Program-made: the position numbers and the translations under genes
In this document: positions 34,111-47,280 of the stretch, in pieces
Layout: the number at the start of each line of letters is the position of its first letter
How positions within the stretch are numbered: position 1 is the first letter of the stretch
From: Anaeramoeba flamelloides
Lineage: Eukaryota > Metamonada > Anaeramoebidae
Assembly: GCA_027625915.1 (NCBI GenBank)
Contig: JANTQA010000028.1
Span: 186,001 to 250,000 of the forward strand
Length of the DNA stretch: 64,000 nt
Reading direction: 5' to 3'
Notes under the pieces: model-generated
What the model was told of the DNA's origin: nothing
Database searches by the model: none
What the model saw: the letters and a program-made list of their open reading frames with translations, nothing else

Positions 34111-34601
34111 TTTTTTTTTGGCGATTAATTAGATTTGAAATGAAAGTGAAAAACTACTTTGTATAGTAACGGAATCTCAATAAATGGCATTCATTAAATT
34201 TAGTTATTGTTTTTATAGAAATAAAAAATTTTTCAATTTTTTTTCACTTTTTTGTAAAAGTTGCAATTTTTCAACTTTTAGCAAAAATACAAAAAATAAA
34301 GAAAAATATATGAACAAGAAAGCAAAAATTTGTTATTTTTGTGGTAGAAATACAAAAAATAATTTGAAAAATAAACCTGGAAAGGTTTTTTTCTGGATTT
34401 GAATGAAAAAACAGTTTGATTCGAAAAAAATATGCAATATACGCTTTACCAAAATAAAAAATTGACAATCTTTTTTTGTACCATTCTTTTTTTGTTTGAA
34501 ACCACTTTTTGAGTTTACACTCTTTTGTTTTTGTCAAATTAGAAGTTTTAATAATTTGTTCCAAATAATCATTCTAAAATTTTTTTTCAGAGTCAAAAAA
34601 A
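34111..34601. other. no supported gene; frame with two CxxC pairs
   Basis: A plus frame (34184-34402) has FCKSCNF and ICYFCGRN, a possible zinc pair, but F- and K-rich filler and an equally long overlapping minus frame make it doubtful. Confidence 0.25.
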
Positions 34602-34800
34602 TACAGTGAGTTTCAGATTTAAGGAATAAACTTTGTGGGAAATTTAAGGTGCAAAAATATCTCAAATTAAGGCACAAAATTTGGAATTTTATTTTTTACA
34701 AATTATTTTACTATAATCCGAATTTTATGCCTTAATTTGAGATTTTTTTGTGCCTTAAATTTCGTTGAAAGTTTGTGCCTTAAAAGTGGAACTGACTGTA
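34602..34800. repeat. MITE family A, copy 12
   Basis: Left arm diverged (TACAGTGAG, AACTTTGTGGGAAATTT); right arm near consensus. Confidence 0.85.
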
Positions 34801-35387
34801 AAAGAAAAGAATAAGATCTATTTTTTGTAAAAGTTATTATTGAAAAAACAAATTGAGTTCTTGATAGAGTTATGTTGAATGAACATAAGTGAAAGAGAAA
34901 ATAATCACTAGTTTTAAATTATTTTTTTTTTGGTTTTTATAATAATGAGAATAAATATTAATTTTGAGAAAAAAATAAAATTCAAAATTAATCAATAAAT
35001 TCTCATTTTTTTTTTCAATGCAATCGATGTATGGATAAATAAAAAAAAATAACAAATTTTTTATTAATAAATCCACACTCTCCCAGAATTATTTATAAAA
35101 CAGAAGCAAAATCAACAAAGAAGGAATAACGATATATAAAAGAAGATTTAAAATAATTCAAAAATTAAAAATCTTGGATTTTAATCAAATAGTTGATAAT
35201 CTTAAACTTAGAGAGCAGAAATTAGAAAATATTAACTGGCAAATGAACAGCTTAAAAGAACTTGAAATTGAACTCGAGAAATATAAAATCAAACAACTAG
35301 AAAATAGTCCCAGTTGGAAAGTTCATAAACATTTAAAAATAATTTCTATTCAAAATAATATTAACAAACAATTGTGTTGTCAAGTGC

Positions 35388-35465
35388 CTAACTTTTCCAA
35401 AATTCAAAAGAATGGAGAAAAATCAAAGATTTTACTCAATTCATTTAAATCATGGAAAAGCTAAA
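35388..35465. repeat. MITE family B, copy 1
   Basis: ~78-bp palindrome: CTAACTTTTCC...ATTCAAAAGAAT at the left, ATTCATTTAAAT...GGAAAAGCTAAAG at the right. Followed by a second T/A-rich inverted segment to about 35570 (TTAGGTTTTTTT...AAAAACCTAAC). Confidence 0.55.
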
Positions 35466-35752
35466 GACTGTTTTGTTAAGGTTATCTTTTTTATCTGTGA
35501 AATCAATAGATTTTCATTAGGTTTTTTTTTTTTTTTTGAGTTATCTTACATTAAAAAAAAACCTAACAACAAAAGATATTCAAAATGGAAGGGTTCCACT
35601 TCGATTTTAAAACCACAGAATATTTTACAAATTATCTAAACAGATACTCTTAAGTAATGAACAAAGATAAATCAAAATTTTGCAAATTATGCAAAAAATC
35701 AGAAAATTTGGATATTATTGAAGATTTTTATCATTTTCTCTGGAACCCGTGT

Positions 35753-35833
35753 CTAGGTTTTTTTTAGATTTAAATGAATTTAGTAAAATATATGATTTTT
35801 CTCAATTCATTTAAATTAAAAAAAAAATCTAAC
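35753..35833. repeat. MITE family B, copy 2
   Basis: CTAGGTTTTTTTTAGATTTAA at the left against TTTAAATTAAAAAAAAAATC-TAAC at the right. It splits the LINE zinc-knuckle codons (after CTGGAACCCGTGT). Confidence 0.55.
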
Positions 35834-36050
35834 GGCGCCGAGCCTATGTAAATTTATCATAGAATTTGGATATCTGAATTAAAAAAAAAAAAAAAAATAA
35901 TATATCTATTATATTAAATAATAATAGTATTTTTATTATTATTATTAAAAAAAATTCAATATATTTATTATCATTAGTGGGTAATATACTAATTTTCGAT
36001 TCTTTAACAAAATTTCCAAATAAAAATTTAATAATTCGGGCAGTGCTTGT

Positions 36051-36516
36051 TTTTTTTTAATTTGATAAATAAACCGAAAATTTCATAAATTTTCTTTTTA
36101 TTTCTCAAATTAAAAAAAACCTAACAGCAAAAAGAGGAATTCATAACTCGTCCGTGAAAAAATAAAAAAAAATATAAATTCTAATTTTTTAAATATTTTT
36201 TTTTAAATATAAAAATTTTAAAAGTTAATGATTTTGACAGTATTGTAACATAATGTTAAAAAAAGTACAAAAAGCTTCTAAAATTATAAAAAACGTTCTA
36301 TTTTCATTTTTAAGCATATTTATAGAGAAGTATTCCTTATTTAGATAGATTTCAAAATTAAATGGGTTAAAGACGATTCGCTTAATTAGGGTTTTTGATG
36401 TATTCAGATCTCAATTTTTTTGTCCATTGTAATGTTAAAATTATTGATTTTTTTTTCCAAATTTGGTGTATATATTATATTGAAGTTCGTTCAGTACTGT
36501 TTTATTAATTTTTTTA
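36051..36516. other. no gene seen
   Basis: Contains a family-B-like end (AAAAAACCTAACAGC at 36112-36126) and A/T filler. Confidence 0.35.
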
Positions 36517-36720
36517 TACCGTCAGTTCCACTTTTAGAGTACAAACATTCAAGGAAATTTAATGCAAAATATAAATCTAAAATTAAGGCACAGAATTCAG
36601 ATTCTAGTAAAATAAATTGTAAAAAAAAAAAAAATTCCAAATTTTGTACCTTAATTTGAGATTTTTTGTGTGCCTTAAATTTCGTTGAAAGTTTGTGTCT
36701 TAAAAGTGGAACTGACTGTA
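36517..36720. repeat. MITE family A, copy 13
   Basis: TACCGTCAG...CTGACTGTA; arms of the GTTCCACTTTT type. Confidence 0.85.
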
Positions 36721-36739
36721 TTTCATTTTGTAAATTTTA

Positions 36740-37480
36740 TATATTTACAAATAATTTCTTGAAATAGTGTAAATTTGAATTGTTAATTGTTTTTATTTAA
36801 TAATATGATTTAGGTAAGTTAATATTTCTGTTGTTACTTTTTGTTTCTTGATTTAATGTTATTTTATTGTAATAAACGATGATTTTAATGATGTTTTGAT
36901 AGTGTTTTTGTGTTCAAATTGTTGTGATTGGTGTTTAGTTTACAAGATTAAATTGTTAATTTTTTGTAGTTTGTTGTATTTAAATTTATAAATTATTTGT
37001 TGATTATGAGTCGTATTTTGTGATAATTTTTGTTAGTTGTATTATTTGGTTTAATGGTTTGCATTTTTTTTAGATTTTGAATTTTTTGATTGTGTTTATT
37101 TTTTATGCAATTATTATATTTATTTGTTTAAAAGTTTTGATATGTTGTTTTGACGGCCATCTAAAGATGGCCCATCATTTTATACTAAAGTAGAAATGAG
37201 TTTATTGTAGATTTTTTCTATTAAAATCAAAGAATAAAAAAGTACATTCTCTCTCAAATTTAAATCGAAGATCCTAAAATTAAATTTTTTTTCGAATTAA
37301 TGCATTGACTTGTAATAATTTAGAAATGATCTAAAAAAAATAAACTTCATGATTAGAGTTGATAAATTTGAAAGGAAGAAATTTTTCAAAAAATTATAAA
37401 TTTTCAAAATAATAAAAATTTGGTTTTTCCAAATTTCCAAAATGATGATATAATGAAACAGTTAGGAAAATAAATTGTAT
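36740..37480 (+). repeat. SR1 repeat, copy e (3' half)
   Basis: G/T-rich stretch, twin hairpin, CTCTCTCAAAT box and the tail AATTTTTTTTCGAATTAATG. Gives the empty site for the LINE insertion at 47.4-50.1 kb. Confidence 0.65.
37155..37198 (+). repeat. twin-hairpin motif 4
   Basis: GGCCATCTAAAGATGGCC intact; second stem partly changed (CATTTTATAC / GTAGAAATG). Confidence 0.7.
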
Positions 37481-37682
37481 TACAGTCAGTTACACTTTTA
37501 AGGCACAAAATTTCAACGAAATTTAAGACACAAAAAAAAATCTTAAATTAATACACAAAATTCAAATTCTAGTCAAAATAAATTGTAAAAAACAAATTCA
37601 CAAATTTTGTGCCTTAATTTGAGATTTTTTTGTGCCTTAAATTTTGTTGAAACTTTGTGCCTTAAAAGTGAAACTGACTGTA
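37481..37682. repeat. MITE family A, copy 14
   Basis: Complete copy with TA ends, inserted at the tail of SR1-e. Confidence 0.9.
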
Positions 37683-37699
37683 AGATTTTATTTGTTCGT

Positions 37700-38760
37700 T
37701 ATTATTTTTTTTAGATTTTGTATCTTAATTTTGTAATTTCTTTGTAACTGTATATTTTATGTATTATTCAGTGTTGGAATTTGTTTTTTTATTGGAGATG
37801 TTGAGTCTACTTTTAATTTTTAGATTTATATATTCTGTAAAGTTTGATTTTTTTTTTTTTTTTTTTGTATTTTGTATGATAATATATTATATTTGAGATC
37901 AGAATTTTGGATGTATTTTTTTTTATTAGAAGGAGGGTGAATATTTGATAATTTTTTACTTTTTTATAACTTCAATTATAATAAACACTATTGATTGTTT
38001 AATTATCTTTGATCAAAAAATATTTTTTTTTGAAAAAATTTACTATACATGTTATAAATTTAAATTATTTAATTTTTATTCATATATTTTTTAAATTGAA
38101 TACTAGAATATTTGTAGAATATTTTGTTTCACATCTAAGAAATAATTCAATTATATTGTACAAATATTGTAGATTTCATTATTATCTTTCAAATATTATA
38201 AAATATATTTTTTTTCTTGAGTATAGATTTTTTTTTTAAAATTGAGTTAAAGAATAATTTTTTTATGATTATCCAAGATTTATATTGAGTTTTTGTTTGA
38301 AGAGATTATTGTTCTGTTTACGAGTAATATTTTTTTCGATTTTATTTGTTATGTTCTGCTATTAAAATATGTTTGAAAAGTCGATTTTAGAATTTTTTTA
38401 GTGTCGTTTGTATTGTTATATTGATTATTAATATTTATTTGTTATTGTGTTTAATGTAGTTTTTTAATTATTTAGAATTATTTTCTATTATTATAACTAA
38501 TATTGTTGATTGTTGATTTTGATGATTTGTTGAGTTTGTATTTTTTTTGTTTAGTTGATTATTAATTGAGATTCTTGTGTTATTATATTTATTTATTTGT
38601 GTTTTTTTTGATGTATTATGGTTATTATTGTTGTTGTCTGCGCTATATAATAGTTGGGATTCTCAGTAGGCCATCTAAAGAAGGTCTAGTATTTCTACTA
38701 AAGTGGAAATGAATTTAAATTATATTTTCATTTAAAATAGAGAAAATATTAAAATATGAT
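37700..38760 (+). repeat. SR1 repeat, copy f (diverged)
   Basis: T/G-rich, C-poor stretch ending in a diverged twin hairpin. Only the hairpin region is recognisably SR1. Confidence 0.5.
38669..38711 (+). repeat. twin-hairpin motif 5
   Basis: GGCCATCTAAAGAAGGTC (one unpaired position) and ATTTCTACTAAAGTGGAAAT, still pairing through G-T. Confidence 0.6.
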
Positions 38761-38945
38761 ATAAAAAAAATCAATCTTTTTGAAACAATTTAAAAATACT
38801 GTACCCGAACCACACTATACAAAAAATAGAGTTATTTTTAAAAAGATAAAATGATATAATCATATAATTTTGACCATGATTTCAAATAGAAAATATATTG
38901 AAAAATTATTCAATAAAACAATTTTTTTAATTTTATATCAAGATT

Positions 38946-40721
38946 CAATGTTATCAAAAACCCATTTCCCAAGAACAAATTCCAAGATACTAATTCAAAT
39001 CAAAGAGTAGGTTTATTAAAGAAAATTTTATTTCAAAGAATATATATTAATGATCATAAATTATCATACTACAACATTTTAAAAAAAAATCTTGAAGGAC
39101 ACTATTTGATATTTACCAAGTCGTCTTATCATTTTTATTACCAATTGGATTATAATAATAAAGTCAGATTAGATCGTAAATATTGTCCAATTGAGATCAA
39201 AAAATTGTTAGTTTTTGTTGTATGTTAATGAAAAAAAATACATCGGGAATGAAAAAAATCCCGATAAAGATTTTTAATTGTGAATATTAGAAAAATTGTT
39301 GTGTAATTTCTTTTATTTACAGTCAAATCCTTTCTTTGAAGAATCAAACTTTTTAATATGAAAATAGAATTAATTCTCTTGAAAAAGAAATTCTAGATTT
39401 GAAAGAAATTATCACAAATTTATCTAAAAATAATCATAAAGTTATTAAAAATAAAAATAATAACTTATATAATAATATATCATCCAAAAAAATTCAGAAT
39501 AAATCTGATAAAGGTTATATTCATTCTGAGAATGAAATAAAAGATAAATCTAATGAAATTCAAATTATAAAAGATTCAGAAAATGAATCTGAACTATCTT
39601 TATTAGAAAATCAAAACCCAAATATAAATGATTCAAAAAACAACTCAATCCTCAAAAAGAAAAGAAGAGGAACTAGTTTATAATCAATTTTTAATTCGAG
39701 ATAAAGAATTTAAAGAAAAATTCGAAAAGAATTAAAAAGAAAAATAATAAAAAAAATCAAGAAATTGATAAGATTGATGGAATTAACAACTCTATTTCTA
39801 TTAATCAAAAAATTAATCAAAATAATAATCAACCAACCTCAAATAACTCAAATAACTTAAACAAAAAAGTTGATAAAAAACCAAATATTCAAAAAGATTT
39901 ATTATATTATTTTAACCAAACTCCAAAAAATAAAGAAATATATATGAAAAATATTCAACTCAACTTAAAAAAACAAAAACAAAGGCAAAGGCAAAAAGAG
40001 TATTTCAGATAAATTAATAACCAGTGTTAAATGTAAAGGAATAACTCTAAACAATAAAGATTGTAAAAAACCACACATTTGATACTTCAGGTTACTGTAT
40101 CAAACATAGAAACCAAAAGAAAAAGTGACTATCAGGTTTTAAAAAAGAAATTAAAACAATAAATATTTTTAAAACCTTAATTTATTTTATTTTTTATATA
40201 AAAACTTCATATAAATCAAAAATTAAAAAGAATGATTTAAAATGGACTTTTACAAAAATTGATAATCCTTTCAATTATCCAATAATTATAAAAAATAAAT
40301 TCAAACTAAATCCAACAAATAAAATAAATTTTTCAATATTCAATTTTTTAATAAGACTCATTCAGAAAAATTTTTTTTCTCGTTTTATCATCAAAACCCC
40401 AAAAAAACGACAACCACTTGAAAAAAATTCAATTAAAAATTATGAATGAATTTATTATCTTATTAAATATAAAAGAATTCAACACAACAAATAAAAAATT
40501 ATTAATAAAAAATTTATTAAAATTAATAATTCTTATTGAATTCAAAAATTGGAAAACTAACAAAAATCAACAACTTCCAAATTGAATATTGGATTGAAAA
40601 ATCTTTTAATTATTCTTATATTTCAATATTTGATAATTATAATTACTCCAATTCAAATAACGGAAAAATAGAAATTTCCAATTTATTAAAAAACACTAAT
40701 TTATTTATCAAACCAAATTAA
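38946..40721 (+). pseudogene. LINE ORF1-like region with a Cys/His motif
   Basis: A succession of open stretches in shifting frames, several with no ATG: 38946-39226 (LEGHYLIFTKSSYHFYYQLD), 39399-39683 (helical and polar, KSNEIQIIKDSENESELSLL), about 39758-40012 (NQ-rich, ends KQKQRQRQKEYFR), a short C-KGITLNNKD-C segment followed one frame on by DTSGYCIKHRNQ (40015-40127), about 40128-40449 (KKNDLKWTFTKIDNPFNYP), and 40536-40721. C-x9-C...C-x3-H looks like a small zinc-binding module (C-x-G-x-T family). Coiled-coil-like and basic parts fit a LINE ORF1 nucleic-acid-binding protein. Assignment comes from position upstream of ORF2; broken by at least five shifts. Confidence 0.5.
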
Positions 40722-41019
40722 TAATAATATTGATTACAATAATGATAAAAATAAAATAATTTATTTTTCAAACTTTGCATATTGTAAAAGTTTAAAAAGT
40801 TACAAAATGTACCAAACAAAAACAAATTGATTTTTATTCAAAAAAATATTTCAACATTAGAAATATTTAATTTCTTAAATAATTATTGTGTTATTAGATT
40901 TTTAAGGAAAGGAAATAATAAACTTGTAATTTGGGAAAATCTACTAATTAAAAGAATAAAAAATAAAAAAAAAAAAACATATTTAAAAGAATATTAATAA
41001 ATTAAACAAAAAAATATTC

Positions 41020-41124
41020 CAAAAATTATTTTTATTACTAGAATTTGAATTTTCTTTATTTGAGATTTTTTTTGTGCCTTAAATTTCGTTGAAAGTTTGT
41101 GCCTTAAAAGTGAAACTGACTGTA
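41020..41124. repeat. MITE family A, copy 15 (right half only)
   Basis: Begins in the core (TTACTAGAATTTGAATTTT) and runs to AAACTGACTGTA. Left half absent. Confidence 0.8.
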
Positions 41125-41181
41125 TATATAAAACATTTTTTGAAGAACAAAGAAAGATTATTAATAAAAGGTTCTAAAAAA

Positions 41182-43880
41182 ATGAAAAATAAAAATCAAA
41201 AAATAAATATTAATATAGCCTCTTTAAATATTTGTGGCTTGAATAATTCAAATAAAATTTTTAAATTAGAATCTTTTTTATTAAAATGTAATATCGATAT
41301 TTGTTTAATACAAGAATCCAAAATAACAAAAAAAACCAACTTTCACAAACTATTTCTCTGTGAATAAAAAATCTTATGGAAATAATGGAAATAAGGGTGG
41401 TTTACTAATAATAATAAAAAGATATTTCTAGAATTTTTTCGTGAAATATTAATTGCTGATTTAGATGTAATGGGAATACAATTTACTGATTTAATCATTA
41501 TTAATATATATCGGAGAAATGACCGAAATATTGAAATTAATAAAAAAATAATAAATATCTTAAGAAAATACCAAAACAATAAAACAATTATTGGTGGTGA
41601 TTTTAATTTAAATGAAAATAAAATAAAATTATTTGAAAAATTTAATTTTAAAATATTTCTTAATAATAAACCAAGTAGAAAACCAAACAATTTGGATTAT
41701 TTTTTAACAAATTTTAATAATTTAAAACTCAATAAATCAAAGACTATCAAAAATTTTATTAGTGATCATAATACAATTATGAATAAATTTGAAATAAACT
41801 CAAATTGGGAAATCAATGATATCTATAAAATTAAAGATATTCCAACCTTTCAAGAAGACTTTCTCCAATTCTTTTCTCGGCAGAATTTTAATTTAAATGA
41901 AGAAAATTTTATTTTATTTAAAAAAAAATATAACAGAAAGAAAGAATAGTATTTGATATCAAACAAGATAAATTAAAAATTAATAATTTACTTTATAAAT
42001 TGTTTGATAAAAATGAAACTTTACATAAAATCAAAAAAATTAATGAATTAAATTACTTAAAATTACTTAATCAAATAAATGAAGAATATAATAAAAATAA
42101 AAACTTTTGGAAAACATTAAATAAAATAAGAGAAACTTCTACAAAAATGTTTTTAAATAATGAAACCATATTCACAGTGTATAACGATTTTGTAAAATCA
42201 ATTAGTCAAAAAACCTAATACAAATATAATTAATTATATTAAAAAATTTAAAATTAATAAAAATTCATTAAATCCAATTGACATAAAGGAAATTTTTGAT
42301 CAAGATAAAATTAAAGAAATAATCAAATTTCAAAAAAATAAATCAGTTAAAGAATTTGACAAAATAAATCATTATAAGTTTCTAAAAAACCAACCAATTC
42401 AATATTTATTAAATTATAATTATTTTATTAAAACAGTTCAAAATATTTTTTTAAATTGGATAACAGACGAAACTGAAAAAAGTATAAATTTTATTAAAAA
42501 AAGAAATTTATTATTTATTCATAAATCGGGGGATGAAGGCGAACCATTAAATTATCGACCTATCTCTATAAATCAATCTCTTCCAAGATTTTTTTTTAAA
42601 ATTAATATACATTGGAATTCAAGACTCATGGGGACTTGATTTCAAAAAAAACAATTTGGATTTAAAAAATATTTTGGAACAAGAATTGCTGTTTTAAATT
42701 TATTAAGAAAATTTAAAAAAATAAAAAATAAAAATAAAAATACAGAATACTTTGTAGTTACTATAGACATACAAAAATGTTTTGACTCTATACAACACTC
42801 GTTAATATATCAATCTATTAAAAAATTTATCAAAAAATGAAACAATTAAAAATTGGCTCTTGAGATATTACAAAAAAGAAGGAATTGGAGTTTATCAAGG
42901 AGATCCCTTATCACCAATTCTCTTCGCATTTATATCTCATTTCCTACTAGAAAAGTTAAAAACTTTAGCTGTTCATGTTCAAATGTATGCAGATGATCTT
43001 ATTCTTATTATGAAAGGGCCATTAATCTCTCTAAAAATTAATTTAGAAAGTATTTTTGAAATAATAAAAAGATTCGGGATGAACCCACATAATAAAAAAA
43101 ACCAAATATAAAAAAGAATTAAAAGATATTTTTTATCTTGGGATTTGGTTAGAAAAAAACACGCATCTTGAATATAATTTCAAAAAAAGTGGAAAAGTCC
43201 TTGGAAACACTTAATCGATTGTTTCAACAAAATAAACTCAACAATGGAGTCAAAATAACTTCTTTCAAAGCTCTCATTTTAAGTCAACTTTATTATGGTC
43301 TTGAAATATTTGACTTGAAACAAAATGATTTTGAAAGAATTGATAGATTTATCAATAAATCAGTCACAAATTTCTTACAAATTAATATCCATTCACCTCG
43401 ATTAATTTATAAAACTGAAGCAAAAATTGATCTCGCTAGATTAAAAAATATACCGAAGAAAATATAAATTGATAGAAAAATTAGATTTCTTAAATTTAAA
43501 AAAATTTAAAAAACAATACTAAATTTTCGAAAATTGGAAAATGAAAATATTAATTGGCACACTAAGGGATTAAAATTATTAGATTTAGAATTAAAAGTTT
43601 TTCGATTAACCGAATTGGAAAATTCACCTAGTTGGAAAGTTCAACAATATCTAAAAATTATAAAACAACAAAATTGCAATTTCAAACAACAAAAATATTT
43701 AAACTGGAAAGCTTCAAAAAAAATTCTAAAATTTCGAAATTTTACTAATTGTTTAAATAGGTACTCTTATGTAACAAGTAAAAATAAAAATAAAAATTGT
43801 GATTTATGTAAAGAAAAGTTAAATATTGATATCATTGAAGATTTTGATCATTTTTTTATGGGACTGTCCGGCCTATAAAA
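41182..43880 (+). pseudogene. LINE ORF2: AP-endonuclease and reverse transcriptase
   Basis: Cuts target DNA and reverse transcribes the element RNA at the nick. Pieces in order: NIASLNICGLNN and CLIQESKI (endonuclease N-terminus, 41182-41367); IIGGDFNLNE, NNLDYFLTNF and FISDHNTI (catalytic GDFN and SDHN, 41470-41949); a linker with KNKSVKEFDKI (42240-42370); RT fingers FIHKSGDEGEPLNYRPIS; motif A VTIDIQKCFDSI; GVYQGDPLSPILFAFISHFL and YADDLILIMKG (42860-43111); thumb region (43168-43467); LENSPSWKVQQYLKII and zinc knuckle CDLCKE...HFF-WDCP (43534-43880). Eight or so frame shifts, mostly in A or T runs, so not functional as written. Confidence 0.85.
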
Positions 43881-44149
43881 TAAATCGAAAAATCTGGATA
43901 TCTGAATTTTTTGAAAAAATAAAAAATTAATAATATCGGAGATATTATTAATAAAAAAAAATTCATCATATATATTATCATTAGTAAGTGATAATAAAAT
44001 TTGTGATTCTTTAACAAAATTTCTAAAAAAAAGTTTAGAAATTAGGGCACACAGGAGAAAAGCAATTTTCTCTCTTCAAAAAAAAAAAAAAAAAAAAAAA
44101 AAAAGAATCAAACTTTTTAAATTATAACTCACCCACTTATTAGTATGAT

Positions 44150-44990
44150 GATTAATGAAATTATACTTGTTCAAAACATCATTCATTCAATCAAAAAAAC
44201 AAGAATAAATATTATCATTTTCCATAGTCTAGCATTTTTCTCTAAAACTCTCTGTGTTTCATTTGTTTCAAAATAAGTAGATCTACTTATACTATCAAAC
44301 AATTATGACAGTATTCTATAGACACTTTACTTTAATAAACTTTACGTAGGTTTATTACTAATCTTTTAGAAAAATTTGATCATTTATAAAAAGAATTTGA
44401 TTTTAAAATCTTGAAATTACAAAAAATTTTAATAATAGTTACAATTAAAAATATTGAACAGTATTATTTTCATGTAAGGTATTTTTTTTCATTACTTTAT
44501 TCTTTTTTTAATGAAAAAATCAAATTCAGTAGAAATTTTGAGACAAATACCGAAATAGAAACACCCTTATAAAGAAACGTAGGAATAAAAAAGAAAAAAT
44601 ATCACCATTTTTGAGATTGAAAAGTGAAGATCATATCTAACATTCTATAATAAACAACTCTTACTTTCAAAGATCATTTGTCTATGAGATTTTGAACATT
44701 GAGTTACATTTATTGTTCAATTGTCACAAAAATAATAATAATTGCTCTTGGATAAGCATTGTAATTTTCACTTTATTCCATTTTTTATGTTGTTTTTCTT
44801 TCCTTTGGTTCCTCTGTTTTTTTTTTTGGATTGAATTGAAGTTCTCAAGATCTCTATTTAGGTTCATATTTCGTCTCTTTTGGATTTTGAATTGAATAGA
44901 ATCTTCATTAGCAAATAACCTAAACCAAATATTTCTGTTAATGTTCCTTTGATAAAAAATTTTGTAAGGTGTTTGTATTATTCTCACCAA
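44150..44990 (-). repeat. SR1 repeat, copy g (partial, inverted)
   Basis: Minus strand: GAGAACTTCAATTCAATCC, AGAGGAACCAAAGGAAAG, then AGTAAGAGTTGTTTATTATAG and ATCTTCACTTTTCAATCTC in SR1 order. The ORFs here (44692-44990, both strands) are incidental. Confidence 0.55.
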
Positions 44991-47280
44991 AAAAAATTAT
45001 TAGTTCCGTGTTATAAGATAAAATGGGTTGAGGGGTTTTAAAAAAGCTTTTAAGAGAATATAATATCATAAAAGATCTCAGCAAACTCAAAATTTTGAAA
45101 CGTTAATGTAATTTTTATTATTTATTAAAAAAAAATTAGAAGAGTTAACGACTAGGTTGGAAATTCAAAATTTGTTTGTTGGTGTGTTTCAAAAAGAGAG
45201 TTTGGTTATTGGTAAATCTCACAAATATGTATTCAGTGAGATCTAAGTAGGAAAAAATGAATTTTTTTTCATAAGAAAATTTCAGAATTGATCTCTCCTG
45301 GTTTCTGTGATTTCTGTGATTTTATCTTAATTATGAAAAAGACAAAAAGAAGGATTGAAAAAATCGAATTTGTTGAGAAAATTTCCTTTTAGGTGAGAAT
45401 GGAAAACCATTTCGCCTTGTTGGAAAATTACCTACAGTTTATTTTTAGCATGTGTGAGTTAAGATGAAATAGGGTATTCAATTATCATCTCAAAAGTCAA
45501 AATTGATCAAAAAGTTCAAAAAATTTGACATTATTGTGAACATTTACTTTGTTATTTACAAACAAAGATCTAAGTTGAATAAACACAAGTTAAAGTTTTG
45601 GTATTGTCTTGAATCTAATATAATTCTCATTTCCAAGACAAGAATAGCACAACCCATACAGATACTTTCAGACATTTTCAAACTTTCAGAATGACAGTCT
45701 TCAAGATTTCAATCTTCTGATATTCTTTTATATTTTTTCAGTTATAAAATAATTGATATAAACTGTCATCAGCTACAAAAGGATAAAAAATAATAATTAA
45801 CAAAAGATAATCTTTTGAAATTTAATTGAAATATTTTTGAAAGTTATTGAAATGAAAAATATTTGTTCTAACTTTCAATGACCTAAAACTCTTTTTGTGA
45901 AAACTCTAAAAGTGTAAAGTTTAGTAAATTGTATGTTTTTGAAAGTTTGGCTTATAAAAACTTTAAAATTGAAAGTTATTGAATTTTGATCTTGTAATTC
46001 CTTTCAAAATTTGCAGCAATTTCAAAATAACAAAAGTGTTGCCAAGTAAAAAAAGTGACTACATTTTTTGTGCTATTCTGGTCTTGTGCCTAAAAATAAA
46101 AGATCACTTTTTGTCAATCAACTCTGAATAAGCAAATCTTTATTGAGAAAATAAAAAAATTTTTTTATACTGAATATTAATCCATCAATGAATGTAAAAT
46201 TCCACAAAACCTTTATCATGGATACTCCAACCCGTTTTGTCTCGTAACACAACAAATTGAGTTTTAAAAGAGAAACAATCCAAAACAAAGAAAAAAATTA
46301 TCTCAAAAAAAAGATAAAAATGAACAAAGGTATCTCAAGTTTGTTTGGCATGGTAGATTCTTTCAAAATATTAAAATAGAGTAAATAATATCCACCAAAG
46401 ATCCTAATGAGAGCTTCACTTCTAGAAAAAACAAAAAGAACCAAAGTTACCCAAGGAAACCAAAACGAACCAAAGGAAACTAAGGAACCAAAGGGAACTC
46501 AAAAAACAAAGAGACAAAAAAAACCAAAGAGAAAGTCCCAATTGCTTTGATGGAATTGTGCTGATTTGTGGTTACAAATTGAAAATCCAAGAACTTAATG
46601 ATCAAAACTCATATTCACACGATCTTCAAAAACTTCATTTCGTTTATCAAGAATGTTTAAAAGGATCTTCATTTTTTGAGCTCAAAAATCATGATTATTT
46701 TTCATTTTCATTTTTATGTTTCTTTATAAGAGATTGTCCGATGTTTACAAATCTCAAATTTTTTTCATCATTTTCCAGATTGAAAAAATGATATTTTGAT
46801 CCAAATTGTTGAGTATCTTAATTTAAGTTCGCTTCATAATTTTAATAGATTGGGTTCAATATCCTTTGATACTATTTTGTGTGAATCGCCAGATTATTTG
46901 ATTCTTGCAAATTCACATTTGAATTGTTTATTTAAATTGCATATTATATTTAAGTATTGTTGTTTGGTTAATATGACTGTTGAGATTGTTTAGTTTTGGA
47001 TTGAATGTCTTATTATGTTGATTATTGTTGTTTGGATGAATTATTTGTTTGTTAAATTGATATAATTATAGTGAATTTTTTATGGTTGTATTGAATTTTG
47101 TGTGAGTTAGATGGATTAATTTGTGTGTTTTGTGTGTTTGATTATTTAATTGTGTGTATTTGTTTTGATTTATTATGTATTTATTTAGTTCAAATTGTTT
47201 TTTAGATTATTGTTTGTTGTGATTTTTGAATTATTATAGAATGTTTGGTTGTTGAAATGTTTTTGGGGTGGTTTTTTGAA

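Larger units (their letters stand above)
35085..36050 (+). mobile_element. LINE fragment (C-terminus and 3' end), twice interrupted
   Basis: Matches the C-terminal third of the LINE at 43.4-44.0 kb: TTTATAAAACAGAAGC (IYKTEA), NINWQMNSLKELEIELEKY, LENSPSWKVHKHLKII, then after an insert QQKIFKM...NRYS, the zinc knuckle CKLCKK, and the non-coding tail with TCTTTAACAAAATTTCC. Two small palindromes (35388-35465 and 35753-35833) sit inside it. 5' truncated; dead copy. Confidence 0.75.
38940..44104 (+). mobile_element. nearly complete LINE (non-LTR retrotransposon)
   Basis: Plus-strand element of about 5.2 kb: ORF1-like region (38946-40721), ORF2 with AP-endonuclease, reverse transcriptase and C-terminal zinc knuckle (41182-43880), a 3' tail with GAGAAAA-GCAA-TTTTCTC stem, and a poly-A run (44079-44104). 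Order and APE domain fit an L1/CR1-type LINE. Half of a MITE sits between the ORFs. Fragments of relatives occur at 1-1030, 35085, 47430 and 57540. The exact 5' end is not visible. Confidence 0.85.
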
